A stretch of 64,000 nucleotides of DNA from Methylobacterium indicum (GCF_001043895.1 NZ_JTHF01000107.1:1-64000); one strand, 5' to 3'; positions 8,316 through 18,138 are shown, numbered from the stretch's first letter. Program-made: numbers and translations. Notes: generated by a model from the letters alone, not told the origin.

Positions 8316-9582
8316 CGTTGGTATTAACTGAAGTTCGGGCGTAATAGTTAAATTTGTATGTATATGATGTTGATATATTTGTGATCGTGAAACAACTCAG
8401 AAAATAACGGTGTTAGGCCATAATGGATATTGCTTTATCTATGTCGCCCTCTATGCACAATATTTGCTATGCAATGGCAGCAATGAGGCGAGAATTTATT
8501 CGCTTAAAGTAGCATAGAAGGGATTGGAGAAGCTTTCGCGCACCTCGTGTTGAGTCGCGGATGGAACATCGGCTTGCGGACGAAATTTCAAGGTCCACTC
8601 ACCACCCCGGGCGGACCGTAGGCGGGGCACTCCGAGGTCCGTTCGTTATTCCGGCCGTCCATATGGGCATACCCTAGCGGATTCCGAGCGTCGTTTTGGG
8701 CAGCTTTCGACCCCATGCGGTCCTTCCGTGGCGGCGGATGGATGATCCGCGCGGGGTCAGGACTTCGCCCGCCGTTTGTTCCGCTGTGCGCCAATTTCCG
8801 ACCTTCAATCACTTCAGCTGAAGTGGCAGCTCGTCACCTGATAGCGGACCTCTCGCAGGCCGGCGAGTTCCATTATCGAAAAACCCCATCAACAGTTGGT
8901 CGCGATAGCTCGTCGTCGACAAATATAAAATAGCGGCGCATTCTTGGCGGCGACCACTAAGCTAACGATTTTAGCGGCCTTCATGGCCAAGGATTAGATT
9001 ATAATGCTGCAGAATTGTGCTTGGCAGGAATCGCAGCGGAAGGATCGGGGCCTCACATTGGCATAGCGAAAGCGAGCGCACTGGCGCTCGAAGGTACGTG
9101 CGACCAAGGCCGGGTACGGCGACGCGCTCTATCCCGTTGTCAAGACTGCCCGATCCGCATGTGGAGGCGGCGTTTCCATGGGCTGCGCAGTCGCTTGCGC
9201 GGCGGCTGCCGGCTTGCTGGGACATCGGGGTCGTTGCAGTCGATCTACGCCAGGGCAGCGGCGCCCGCTTCCACCGATCCCGGCTCGCCCCCTGCAGCCG
9301 GCCCGGCGGCACATGCTTGACATGTTCCCAATCACGCAGGCGCTGCGACAGCATCCCTATCCACTTCGATCGTCTTAGGATCAGCAACGGTTCCGCGCCC
9401 CGCCACGTATCGTCGGCCACTGACTGGTCATGTCTGGGAGGACGGAGCCATCATGACTGATGATCACCTATATCATTTTTCTCTATTTGATGAACAACCG
9501 CTCTGCACGCACGATCCTTCCGACTGGGCGCATACAAGAACGCCATCACGCGCGGTCGCCCGAAAGAACAACCGGAGGAATC
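8316..9582. other. 1.27-kb region without a supported gene
   Basis: 8316-8520 is strongly A/T-rich. Beyond it the composition returns to moderately GC-rich. Several frames of 70-150 codons exist on both strands near 8970-9460, but they overlap each other, lack recognisable motifs or ribosome sites, and are not called. No tRNA, riboswitch or insertion sequence was recognised. Confidence 0.4.
8810..8825. promoter_or_regulatory. 16-bp perfect palindrome CACTTCAGCTGAAGTG
   Basis: An exact self-complementary 16-mer in the gene-less region; it resembles a dimeric repressor site, but no adjacent gene explains it. Confidence 0.3.
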
Positions 9583-9624
9583 ATGCCCAATCACCGCGAC
9601 CTGTGCACATTCGCTGACGTCTGA
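9583..9624 (+). CDS. Putative 13-codon leader peptide ahead of the symporter
   Basis: ATG at 9583 is preceded by a strong GGAGGAA ribosome site and encodes MPNHRDLCTFADV, ending 14 bases before the symporter ATG. The symporter itself has no good ribosome site, so translational coupling is plausible. It could equally be a degenerate start of an older gene. Confidence 0.25.
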   Translation: MPNHRDLCTFADV

Positions 9625-9638
9625 CGGACAGCGGCATC

Positions 9639-11046
9639 ATGCAGCCGAACTGGGTCGTGCTGTCGCTCACGTTGGCCTACTTGGCAGCGATGGGGTTGAT
9701 CAGCGTCGTCGCGCGCCGTCACGCCAGGAGCGCCGGCAGCTTCACGTCGGGAGGAGCGCGTTACCCGGCAGTCCTGATCGGCTTCCTGCTCATGTCCGAG
9801 TTCATCGGTACGGCGGCGAGCGTCGGCACGACGCAGACCGCCGTGAAGGTCGGCCTCTCGGCGGCCTGGAACATCGTGGCCCTCGGCATCGGCTTCATGC
9901 TGTACGCCTTCTTCCTGGCCCGTCGCTTCAAGACGCTCGGCGAGAACACCATCTCGGGCGCGCTGGCCCGCGCCTATGGACGCCCGACCAAGCTCGCCAC
10001 CTCGGTCATCATGATCTTCGCCCTGCAGATCGTGGCGATCTCGACCTACGCGGGCGGCGGCTCCATCCTGGCGGGGCTGCTCGGGATGGACCGCACCACG
10101 GCGATCGTCATCACCGGCGCGGTGGCGACGCTCTACGTCGGCATCGGCGGCATGCGCTCCGTGATCACCACCAATGTGCTGCACGCCGTCGTCAAGTACG
10201 TCGGCATCCTGGTCGCAGCGGCCTTCGCCGTCTCGCAAATCGGCGGCCTCGGGTCCCTGCAGGCACAGGTTCCGGCCCGGATGTTTGCCGTCGACACCGT
10301 CGGCTGGTCCCAGATCCTGGCTTGGCTCGTGGCCGGGATCGGCGCGGTCTTCTCGACACAATACGTGATCCAGGCGATCAACACCGTGGAGGACGGTCGC
10401 ACCGCCCAGGCCGCGAGCTTCTGGTGCGCAATCCTTCTCGATTCCGTTCGGCCTGCTGGCCGCCCTCGTCGGCGTGTGCGCGGGCGCCTTGATGCCGAAC
10501 GTGCCGCCGATCGGGGTGCTGCCGGCGCTGATCGCCCGGATGGACGACGTCCTTGCCGCGGTCGTGGTCGCGGGCCTCGCCGGTTCGCTGTTCGGCACGA
10601 TCTCGGCGCTCAGCATCGGTGCGGCGACGCTCCTCTACAAGGATTTCTACATACCCCTTCGCGGCGATGTGGAAGGACGCGGCTCGCTCGCCTTCGTGCG
10701 TGCGGCGACGATCGCGGTGGGGCTGCTGCCGATTCCGCTCGCGATCTACGCGCCGGATATCCTGAAGGTTACCTTCCTCGCCAAGTCCCTGCGCACCACT
10801 CTCGCGGTCCTGGTCCTGTTCGCCTTCTACGCGCCACACGTGACGCGGCCGCGGGCCGCATTCGTCAGCATCGTCGCGTCCCTCGTGCTGACGATCGGCT
10901 GGTTCCTGGCGGGCGACCCATTCGGGATCGACAATGCCTACGTGGCTCTGGTCATCCCACTGGTCGTGATGGGGACGGATCACCTGCTGAAGCGGTCAGG
11001 CGCGGACATCCCGGCCTCTGTTCCGGTATCCCTGCGACAGAAGTAG
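9639..11046 (+). pseudogene. Sodium:solute symporter (SSS family), frameshifted
   Basis: Residues 1 to about 265 in the first frame are a multi-helix SSS transporter (SEFIGTAASVGTTQTA, GENTISGALARAYGRPTKLATSV, GAVFSTQYVIQAINTVEDG). Near 10430-10440 the frame breaks; the remaining helices (IPFGLLAALVGVCAGALMPN onward, ending at 11046) continue one base later. Removing a single base around 10440 (reading CTC-ATT-CCG) restores one frame of about 468 residues, a normal SSS length. The context is not a homopolymer, so a real mutation is at least as likely as a reading error. The position just before the AraC/hmf region suggests a former carboxylate transporter. Confidence 0.75.
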
Positions 11047-11106
11047 CAGCGAGGCTGGGCATGGCGACGGCTGGCTGCGTTCGGCACCGGGTGCTAGGCT
11101 GTTCTC

Positions 11107-11964
11107 ATGTCTGATGCTCTCGAAATCACGTACGGAGATTTCGGCCGCGTTGCCCTGCTCGACATGGATCGCGGGTTGGTTCGCCACGCCCATCCGCACT
11201 GCCACGTGCTGCTGAAGGTCGAGGGTGACGACACGCAGTTCCTGGTCGGCGACCGGGTGGTCAACCTGACCGACAGCCAGGCGGTCCTCGTCAACGCGTG
11301 GGAGACCCACGCCTACGTCCACGATCCGCGCCGCGAGCCGTCGATGATCCTCGCGCTGTACATCGAGCCGGCATGGCTCGGCGCCTTCCGGCACAATTGG
11401 TCGGCGAGCGCCGCACCGGGCTTCTTCGACGAGCCCGCCGGGCTGATCACCGCGGTGATCCGCGGTCTCGTGCGGGATCTCGCCGCCGAGATGGTCTACA
11501 CCCCCGGTTCACCGCGCATCCGGGGCGAGCTGCTGCCGGGACTGATGATCGCCCTGATCGAGCGGTTCACGAAGTGGCGCGAGATCGGAACCTCCCTGCG
11601 CGAAGCAGGGCGGCGCCCGCGGGGAGACTGGCGTGTGCAGCGGGCCATGGCCCGGATGCGCGGCGAGGACGGGCTCGGCCTCAGCGCCGAAGCCCTGGCC
11701 CGCGAAGCCGGCCTGTCGCGCGCCCATTTCTACCGCCTGTTCGAGCAGACGACCGGCGCCTCGCCGCACGTCTTCCTCAACTCGATCCGGATCGAGCGCG
11801 CCGTCGAGGCGATCGTCGCGGGCGACGAGAGCCTTTCGGATCTCGGCACGAAGCTCGGCTTCGCGGCACCCGCGCATTTCTCGCGCTTCTTCCGCGACCA
11901 CGTCAGCGTGCCCCCGAGCGTCTTCCGCGGCATCGTCCGCCGCTCGGCCGGCTTCGCGGCCTGA
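11107..11964 (+). CDS. AraC-family transcriptional regulator (hmf-proximal)
   Basis: 285 residues: an N-terminal cupin-like sensing domain (about 10-100; HAHPHCHVLLKVEG) and a C-terminal double helix-turn-helix (about 195-280; EALAREAGLSRAHFYRLFEQ, LGTKLGFAAPAHFSRFF). It lies 270 bp upstream of and co-directional with hmfA and is a clear paralogue of the AraC protein at 28483, particularly in GRVALLDMD and LALYIEPAWL. It probably activates the furoate operon, with candidate binding repeats at 12125-12163. The symporter ends 60 bp upstream. Confidence 0.88.
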   Translation: MSDALEITYGDFGRVALLDMDRGLVRHAHPHCHVLLKVEGDDTQFLVGDRVVNLTDSQAVLVNAWETHAYVHDPRREPSMILALYIEPAWLGAFRHNWSASAAPGFFDEPAGLITAVIRGLVRDLAAEMVYTPGSPRIRGELLPGLMIALIERFTKWREIGTSLREAGRRPRGDWRVQRAMARMRGEDGLGLSAEALAREAGLSRAHFYRLFEQTTGASPHVFLNSIRIERAVEAIVAGDESLSDLGTKLGFAAPAHFSRFFRDHVSVPPSVFRGIVRRSAGFAA

Positions 11965-12124
11965 TCCCACCCGCCGCAACTCACGCGCTGCTCCCTGCCT
12001 GCACGACCGCCGCCCATTGCCGGACGGGGTGCGACGCTCGCCTGTCCCGTGCGCCGGAGAAGCAAGGGTCGCACCCCTGCACCAGCAAGCCCGCCCGGAC
12101 GTCACGATGCCGGTCCGCGGATTT

Positions 12125-12163
12125 TGAGACGTTTCGGTAAGTTGTGAGACGGGGGCGTCTCAC
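12125..12163. promoter_or_regulatory. TGAGACG repeats upstream of hmfA (candidate AraC sites)
   Basis: TGAGACG occurs at 12125-12131 and 12145-12151, exactly 20 bp apart (two helical turns). The second copy also forms a perfect 8-bp inverted repeat GTGAGACG-GGGG-CGTCTCAC (12144-12163). Direct repeats at about 20-bp spacing are typical of AraC-family operators. A GAGACG inverted pair also precedes the hydroxylase gene next to the second AraC paralogue (28268-28310). Confidence 0.45.
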
Positions 12164-12233
12164 GTCCCGCGGCGGGGTCGATGCAGTTTGCACTCACGAG
12201 GCCTCCCTAGAGCCTCGAACGAGGAAGCGAGCA

Positions 12234-15191
12234 TTGGGCATCGAGCACAGCCGTTTCGTCGGGCAGTCGGTCGAGCGCGTCGAGGACGCCGCTCTGCTGT
12301 CCGGACGCGGACGCTACATCGACGATCTCGGGCACAAGCCCGGTACGCTGCACGCGGCGATCCTGCGCTCCCCTCACGCGCACGCCGACATCCTCGGCCT
12401 CGACGCCGACGCGGCCCGCGCGCTCCCGGGCGTGGTCGCGGTGCTCACCGGACACGATCTCGCCGACGTCGCCGGTCCCCTCGTCCCGGCGCTCCGCGCC
12501 GCCGTGGACGCACGGGCGATCGCTGTCGACCGGGTGCGCTACGTCGGCGAGCCGGTCGCCGTGGTCGTGGCGCAGGATCGTTACGTCGCCGAGGACGGCT
12601 GCGACCTGATCGAGGTCGAGTACCGCGCCCGCCCGGCGATGGTCGATCCGCTGGCAGCGCTGGCCGAGGACGCGCCCGTCCTGCACGAGGGCGTCGGGCA
12701 GAACCTCGTCAGCGACCGCGCCTTCCGGTACGGCGACCCGGACGCCGCCTTCGCGCAGGCCCGCCACACCCTCTCGGTGACGGTCCGCTATCCCCGGAAC
12801 ACCGGTTCGCCGATGGAGACCTACGGGGTCGTCGCCGAGTACGACCCGAGCGACGATTCCTACGATCTCCTCGCGAACTTCCAGGGCCCCTTCAGCATCC
12901 ATGCCGTGGTGGCCCGCGCCCTCAAGGTGCCGGGCAACCGCCTGCGGCTGCGCACGCCGCCGGATTCCGGCGGCAGCTTCGGCGTGAAGCAGGGCGTCGC
13001 CCCCTACGCGGTCCTGATCTGCGCCGCCGCCCGCAAGGTCGGGCGCCCGGTCAAGTGGATCGAGGACCGGATGGAGCACCTCGCCGCCTCGGTCTCGGCG
13101 ACGAACCGCGTCACCACCCTGACGGCTGCCTTCGACGGCGAGGGCCGCATCGCTGCCCTCGACTGGGACCAGGTCGAGGATTGCGGCGCCACCCTGCGCG
13201 CACCGGAGCCGGCGACCCTGTACCGGATGCACGGCAACATGACCGGCGCCTACGCGATCCGGCACGTGCGCATCCGCAACCGGGTGGTGGTCACCAACAA
13301 GACGCCGACCGGCCTCGTGCGCGGCTTCGGCGGCCCGCAGGTCTACTACCCTCTCGAGCGCCTCGTGCAGCGCATCGCCGCGACGCTCGGGCTCGACCCG
13401 CTCGACGTGATCCGCCGGAACCTGATCCCGGCGGACGCCTTCCCGTACCGCACCGCGACCGGGGCACTGTACGACTCGGGCGACTACCAGCGCGCCCTCG
13501 ACGAGGCCGTTCGCGATGGCGGTCTCGACGCTCTACGCCGCCGTCGCGAGGCGGCGCGGGCGGAGGGCCGGCTCTACGGCATCGGCTTCACGGCCGCGGT
13601 CGAGCCCAGCGTCTCGAACATGGGCTACATCACCACGGTGCTGACGGCCGCCGAGCGCGCCAAGGCCGGCCCGAAGAACGGCGCGCAGGCCACTGCCACC
13701 GTCACTCTCGATCCGGTCGGCTCGGTGACCGTGCAGGTCGCCTCGGTGCCGCAGGGCCAGGGCCATCGCACCGTTCTCGCCCAGGTCGTGGCCGACGTCT
13801 TCGGCATCCCGCTCGATCAGGTCCGGGTGACCACGGATCTCGACACCGCCAAGGACGCGTGGTCGATCGCCTCGGGCAATTATTCGAGCCGCTTCGCCGC
13901 CGCGGTCGCCGGGGTGGCCTACCAGGCCGCCACGCGCCTGCGCGACCGGCTCGCCCAGGTGGCGGCGGCCCAGCTCAACGTGCGGGCCGACGACCTCGTC
14001 TTCGCGGGCGGCCGCGTAGCGTCGCGGACGAACCCGGACGCCGCGCTGCCCTTCGCGCGCGTCGCCGCGACGAGCCACTGGTCGCCGGGCCTCGTGCCCG
14101 ACGAGGTCGGCTCCGTCATCCGCGAGACGGCGTTCTGGACGCCTCCGGAGCTGGCAGCACCCGACGAGGGCGATGCCGTCAACTCCTCGCTGTGTCACGG
14201 CTTCATCTTCGATTTCTGCGGCGTGGAGGTGGATCGGGCGACGGGCAAGCTCGTCATCGACCGCTACGTCTCGATGCACGATTGCGGCCGGATCCTCCAC
14301 CCCGGCATGGTCGAGGGCCAGGTGCGCGGCGGCTTCGCCCAGGCGCTCGGCGCCGCCGTGTACGAGGAGCTCGCCTACGGCGAGGACGGCGCCTTCCTGT
14401 CAGGCACCTTCGCCGATTACCTCTTGCCGACCGCAACCGAGATCCCCGACCTCGTCGTCCTGCATCTCGAGAGTCCCTCTCCTTTCACACCCCTCGGAGC
14501 GAAGGGCGTGGGCGAGGGCAACTGCATGTCGACGCCGGTCTGCCTCGCCAATGCGGTGGCGGACGCGCTCGGGATCGACGCCATCGACCTGCCGCTGACG
14601 CCCGCCAAGCTCGCCGCGCTCAGCGAGCGCAGCGACGAGCCGGCTCCCCCGCAGGGCCGCACCGTGCAGGCGCAGGCCCGCCCGGGCGACCGGACCATGC
14701 GCGGCGAGGGTGAAGCCCGGGTGGCGGCGGCCCCGGAGGCGGTCTGGGCGATGCTGCTCGACCCCGCCGTGCTGACCTCGGTGATCCCGGGCGCGCATGG
14801 CGTGCGCAAGCTGTCGGAGACGCATTTCCGAGCCGACGTGACCCTCGGCGTCGGCCCCGTGAAGGGCCGCTACAAGGCCGACATCACGCTCTCGGATCTC
14901 GATCCGCCCCGGGCCGCGACGTTGTCAGGCACCGTGACGGGGGCGCTCGGCAACGGCGGCGGCAGCGGGCGGATCACCCTGGCGCCGGACGCCCGGGGCG
15001 GGACGCGCATCGGCTACGCCTATGAGGCCTCCGTCGGCGGCAAGGTCGCGGCGGTGGGTGGCCGTCTCCTCGACGGGGCGGCCCGGGTGATCATCGGCGG
15101 CTTCTTCTCCGCCCTCGCGCGCCGTGCCGGCGGCGAGTCCCGGCCCGGCCTGCTGCGCCGGCTCCTCGCGCGCCTGGGGGTCTCCGCATGA
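12234..15191 (+). CDS. hmfA: Furoyl-CoA dehydrogenase, molybdopterin large subunit, with C-terminal SRPBCC domain
   Basis: 985 residues from a TTG start at 12234, chosen because GAGGAAG precedes it by 6 bases and homology begins at once (GIEHSRFVGQSVERVEDA). Residues about 10-770 are a xanthine-dehydrogenase-family molybdopterin subunit; LGAKGVGEGNCMS carries the conserved catalytic Glu of GEG. After a linker rich in Pro, Gln and Arg, residues about 820-970 form a CoxG/SRPBCC domain (GEGEARVAAAPEAVWAMLLD, VTSVIPGAHGV). With HmfB and HmfC it hydroxylates 2-furoyl-CoA at C5. First gene of hmfABCDE, overlapping hmfB by 4 bases. The hmf assignment rests on the full A-H gene set; by itself the family is broad. 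Confidence 0.85.
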   Translation: MGIEHSRFVGQSVERVEDAALLSGRGRYIDDLGHKPGTLHAAILRSPHAHADILGLDADAARALPGVVAVLTGHDLADVAGPLVPALRAAVDARAIAVDRVRYVGEPVAVVVAQDRYVAEDGCDLIEVEYRARPAMVDPLAALAEDAPVLHEGVGQNLVSDRAFRYGDPDAAFAQARHTLSVTVRYPRNTGSPMETYGVVAEYDPSDDSYDLLANFQGPFSIHAVVARALKVPGNRLRLRTPPDSGGSFGVKQGVAPYAVLICAAARKVGRPVKWIEDRMEHLAASVSATNRVTTLTAAFDGEGRIAALDWDQVEDCGATLRAPEPATLYRMHGNMTGAYAIRHVRIRNRVVVTNKTPTGLVRGFGGPQVYYPLERLVQRIAATLGLDPLDVIRRNLIPADAFPYRTATGALYDSGDYQRALDEAVRDGGLDALRRRREAARAEGRLYGIGFTAAVEPSVSNMGYITTVLTAAERAKAGPKNGAQATATVTLDPVGSVTVQVASVPQGQGHRTVLAQVVADVFGIPLDQVRVTTDLDTAKDAWSIASGNYSSRFAAAVAGVAYQAATRLRDRLAQVAAAQLNVRADDLVFAGGRVASRTNPDAALPFARVAATSHWSPGLVPDEVGSVIRETAFWTPPELAAPDEGDAVNSSLCHGFIFDFCGVEVDRATGKLVIDRYVSMHDCGRILHPGMVEGQVRGGFAQALGAAVYEELAYGEDGAFLSGTFADYLLPTATEIPDLVVLHLESPSPFTPLGAKGVGEGNCMSTPVCLANAVADALGIDAIDLPLTPAKLAALSERSDEPAPPQGRTVQAQARPGDRTMRGEGEARVAAAPEAVWAMLLDPAVLTSVIPGAHGVRKLSETHFRADVTLGVGPVKGRYKADITLSDLDPPRAATLSGTVTGALGNGGGSGRITLAPDARGGTRIGYAYEASVGGKVAAVGGRLLDGAARVIIGGFFSALARRAGGESRPGLLRRLLARLGVSA

Positions 15192-16027
15192 AGCCCGCCC
15201 GCTTCGACTACCTGCGCGCCGCGAGCCTCGACGAGGTTCTGGAGGCGCTGACCCGCCATCGCGACGAGGCCCGCATCGTCGCGGGCGGCCAGTCGCTCGT
15301 GCCGATGCTGAACATGCGACTAACGAAGCCCGCGCTGATCGTCGACCTCATGCGGATCGAGACGCTGCGGTCGCCCCGCCGCGAGAACGGCGCCCTCGTC
15401 ATCCCGGCGGGCGTGCGGCAGACGCTCCTGCTCGACCGGCCGGGCCTCGCTGACGAGGTGCCGCTCCTGGCCGCAGCCCTCCCCTTCGTCGGCCACGTCC
15501 AGACCCGGGCCCGGGGCACCCTGTGCGGCTCCGTCGCCCATGCCGACCCCAGCGCCGAGATCCCGCTCTGCCTCGTCGCCCTCGAGGGCGAGGTGCATCT
15601 GCGCTCCGCCAAGCGGGCGCGGCGGGTGCGTGCCGACGACTTCTTCGTCGGGATGATGGTGACCGACCGGGCCGACGACGAGCTCGTCGAGGCGATCGCC
15701 CTGCCGGTGCGCAGGCCGGGCTCCGGCTACGCCTTCGCGGAGATGGCCCGGCGCCACGGCGATTTCGCTATCGTGGCCTGCGCGGCCGTGGTCGACGGGC
15801 AGCGGATGCGCCTCGCGGTGGGCGGCGTCGCCGACCGGCCGACCGCCCGCGACTGGCCGCTCCTAGACGGCGCCGCCCTCGACGACGCCCTCAACGCCCT
15901 CGCCTGGGACCTCGGCGCAGGGGACGACGTCCACGCCACTGCCCGCTACCGCCGCAACCTCGTGCGCCGCCTCGGCCGCCAGGTCCTCGAACAGGCCGCA
16001 GAGGAGGCCCGCCGATGCCACGGCTAG
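15188..16027 (+). CDS. hmfB: Furoyl-CoA dehydrogenase, FAD subunit
   Basis: 279 residues, the usual length of the CoxM/FAD subunit of three-part molybdenum hydroxylases. FAD contacts are visible at RIVAGGQSLVPMLNMRL (about 32-48) and GTLCGSVAHADPSAEIPL (about 112-130). It passes electrons from the iron-sulfur subunit towards an acceptor. It starts in the ATGA overlap with hmfA and overlaps hmfC by 13 bases, so the three subunits are translationally coupled. Confidence 0.87.
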   Translation: MKPARFDYLRAASLDEVLEALTRHRDEARIVAGGQSLVPMLNMRLTKPALIVDLMRIETLRSPRRENGALVIPAGVRQTLLLDRPGLADEVPLLAAALPFVGHVQTRARGTLCGSVAHADPSAEIPLCLVALEGEVHLRSAKRARRVRADDFFVGMMVTDRADDELVEAIALPVRRPGSGYAFAEMARRHGDFAIVACAAVVDGQRMRLAVGGVADRPTARDWPLLDGAALDDALNALAWDLGAGDDVHATARYRRNLVRRLGRQVLEQAAEEARRCHG

Positions 16028-16539
16028 ACGCGACGCGACGCCACGAGGTCGCCTTCACGCTGAACGGCGCCCCCGCCCGGGTCGAGGTCGAACCGCGGAC
16101 GCTGCTCACCGACGCGCTCCGCCACGGCCTCGGAATGACCGGCACCCATGTCGGCTGCGAGCACGGTGTCTGCGGCGCCTGCACGATCACCATCGACGGG
16201 TTGCCCGCCCGCGCCTGCCTGACGCTCGCCGTCGCCGTGGAGGGCAGCGACGTGCGCACCGTCGAAGGGCTGGCGCCGGAACCCGGCCGGCTCGGCGTGC
16301 TCCAGGCGGCCTTCCGGCGCCACCACGCCCTGCAATGCGGCTTCTGCACCGCCGGCATCCTGATGTCGCTCGACGCCTACCTGCGGCACCGCCCGCACGC
16401 GACGCAGGGAGAGCTCACCGAGGTGATCGGCGGGCATCTCTGCCGCTGCACCGGCTACGCCCCGATCATCGCGGCCGCCGTCGAGGCCGCCGCCCTGCTG
16501 CGCGGCGAACCGACCGAGGAGACCCCATCCGATGCTTGA
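16015..16539 (+). CDS. hmfC: Furoyl-CoA dehydrogenase, [2Fe-2S] subunit
   Basis: 174 residues with both [2Fe-2S] clusters of the CoxS family: plant-type cysteines C48, C53, C56 and C68 (GCEHGVCGACTI, ARACL), and helical-domain cysteines C108, C111, C143 and C145 (QCGFCTAGIL, HLCRCTGY). The ATG lies within the end of hmfB, preceded by GAGGAGG. It shuttles electrons from the molybdenum site of HmfA to the FAD of HmfB. Confidence 0.9.
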   Translation: MPRLDATRRHEVAFTLNGAPARVEVEPRTLLTDALRHGLGMTGTHVGCEHGVCGACTITIDGLPARACLTLAVAVEGSDVRTVEGLAPEPGRLGVLQAAFRRHHALQCGFCTAGILMSLDAYLRHRPHATQGELTEVIGGHLCRCTGYAPIIAAAVEAAALLRGEPTEETPSDA

Positions 16540-18082
16540 CCTTGGCACTAGCTTCCTGGCGAGCGTGTCCCGCGACCCGCGGGGCATCGCCATCGTCGAC
16601 GGGGAGATCCGCCTCACCTACGCGGAGTGGTATGGGCTGATCTCCTCCGTGGTCGCGGGCCTCGACGCGCTCGGCCTTAAGCCCGGCGACCACCTCGTCA
16701 CGGTGCTGCAGAACCGCCTGGAAGCGGCGACGCTCCACTGGGCCTGCCAGTTCGCCGGCCTTGTGCTCACGCCGGTCAACTGGCGGGCGAATCCCGACGA
16801 GATCGACTTCGTGGTCGAGAACGCGGAGGCGAAGGCGGTCGCCTACGAGGGCGTCTCGGCCGCGAGCGTGCGGGCGAGTGCCGCCGCCCGCCTCTGCCCG
16901 CGCATCGTCGTCGGTGTGGAGCCCGAGCCCAGCGAGACGCGCTTTGCCGACCTCGCCGCCGTGCCGGCCGAGCCGGTCGCGCCACGGGCCGATGCCGAGG
17001 CGGTCTCGCTGATGCTCTACACGTCGGGCACCACGGCGAAACCCAAGGGCGTGCCGCGCCGCCACCGCACGGAGCGCGCCGCCGCCCTCGCCCACGTGGC
17101 CCAAAACCTCTATGGCCGCGGCGAGCGGACCCTCGGCGTCATGCCGCTCTACCACACGATGGGGGTGCGCTCGCTGCTCGCCATGTCGCTCATCGGTGGC
17201 ACCTTCGTGTGCCTGCCGCGCTTCGACGTGGCGGGCGCGCTGCGTCTGATCGCGGCCGAGCGGGTGACGAACCTCTACCTCGTGCCGACGCTCTACCACG
17301 ACCTCGTCCACCATCCGGACTTCGCCGCGACCGACACGTCGTCGGTGCGCAAGCTCGGCTTCGCGGGCGCGCCGATGACGGACGGCCTCCTCGGCCGGCT
17401 GACCGAGGCGTTCCGGCCGGATCTCTTCGTCAACCATTACGGCTCGTCGGAGGTCTACACCTTCACGATCAACCAGGACGCCGCGGTGAAGCCCGGCTCG
17501 GCGGGGCGGGCCGGCCTCAACACCCTGGTGCGGATCGTCCCGCTCGCGGCCACCGATCCGCACGCGGCCGCCGCCCCAGGCGAGGAGGGCGAGATCGCCG
17601 TGATCGCGCGCGGCGACGAGGCCTTCGAGGGCTACTGGCGCCGCCCGGAGGCCGACGCGAAGGCGTTCCGCGACGGCTGGTACTTCACGGGCGACACCGG
17701 CTTCATGGACGGCGATGGCGACGTGTTCGTGACCGGCCGGGTCGACGACATGATCATCACGGGCGGGGAGAACGTCTCTCCGGTCGAGATCGAGAGCTGC
17801 CTGTCGCTGCACCCGGCCGTCTCGGAGATCGCCGTGGTCGGCCTGCCCGACGAGCGCTGGGGGAAGGTGGTCACCGCCTTCGTCAAGCGCCGTGCGTCCG
17901 TCGACGAAGCCGCTCTCGACGCGCATTGCCGCGCGGCCGGGCTGCCGAGCCACAAGCTCCCACGCGCCTACGTGTTCGTCGCCGCGATCCCGAAATCCCC
18001 GGTCGGCAAGCTCCTGCGCCGCCAGCTCGTCGCGGGCGCGTACGAGGCAGAGGCGGCGAGCGACCCCTCCGCCGCCGCCTGA
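16532..18082 (+). CDS. hmfD: 2-Furoyl-CoA synthetase (AMP-forming)
   Basis: 516 residues, acyl-adenylate-forming family. The P-loop is LMLYTSGTTAKPKGVPRRH (around 160-178), the adenine motif is YGSSEVYTF, the A8-type motif is GWYFTGDTGFMDGDGD followed by GRVDDMIITGGENVSP, and the catalytic C-terminal Lys is in SPVGKLLRRQL. It activates 2-furoate with CoA and ATP before ring hydroxylation. It overlaps hmfC by 8 bases. Without the cluster, benzoate or fatty acids would be equally possible substrates. Confidence 0.85.
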   Translation: MLDLGTSFLASVSRDPRGIAIVDGEIRLTYAEWYGLISSVVAGLDALGLKPGDHLVTVLQNRLEAATLHWACQFAGLVLTPVNWRANPDEIDFVVENAEAKAVAYEGVSAASVRASAAARLCPRIVVGVEPEPSETRFADLAAVPAEPVAPRADAEAVSLMLYTSGTTAKPKGVPRRHRTERAAALAHVAQNLYGRGERTLGVMPLYHTMGVRSLLAMSLIGGTFVCLPRFDVAGALRLIAAERVTNLYLVPTLYHDLVHHPDFAATDTSSVRKLGFAGAPMTDGLLGRLTEAFRPDLFVNHYGSSEVYTFTINQDAAVKPGSAGRAGLNTLVRIVPLAATDPHAAAAPGEEGEIAVIARGDEAFEGYWRRPEADAKAFRDGWYFTGDTGFMDGDGDVFVTGRVDDMIITGGENVSPVEIESCLSLHPAVSEIAVVGLPDERWGKVVTAFVKRRASVDEAALDAHCRAAGLPSHKLPRAYVFVAAIPKSPVGKLLRRQLVAGAYEAEAASDPSAAA

Positions 18083-18138
18083 GGCAATTCCCTCCCCCCC
18101 AAAGGCCTTGTCTCCAAGGTCAACGAGAGAGTGACCCT

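Noticed and set aside
8971-9460. Overlapping 147-149 codon frames on both strands as possible genes
   Set aside because: No recognisable motif, no ribosome site, and the frames oppose each other; composition bias in GC-rich DNA produces such frames.
16545-16560. Sigma-54-like TTGGCAC near the start of hmfD
   Set aside because: The second conserved block (TTGC) is missing and the site is inside the coding region.
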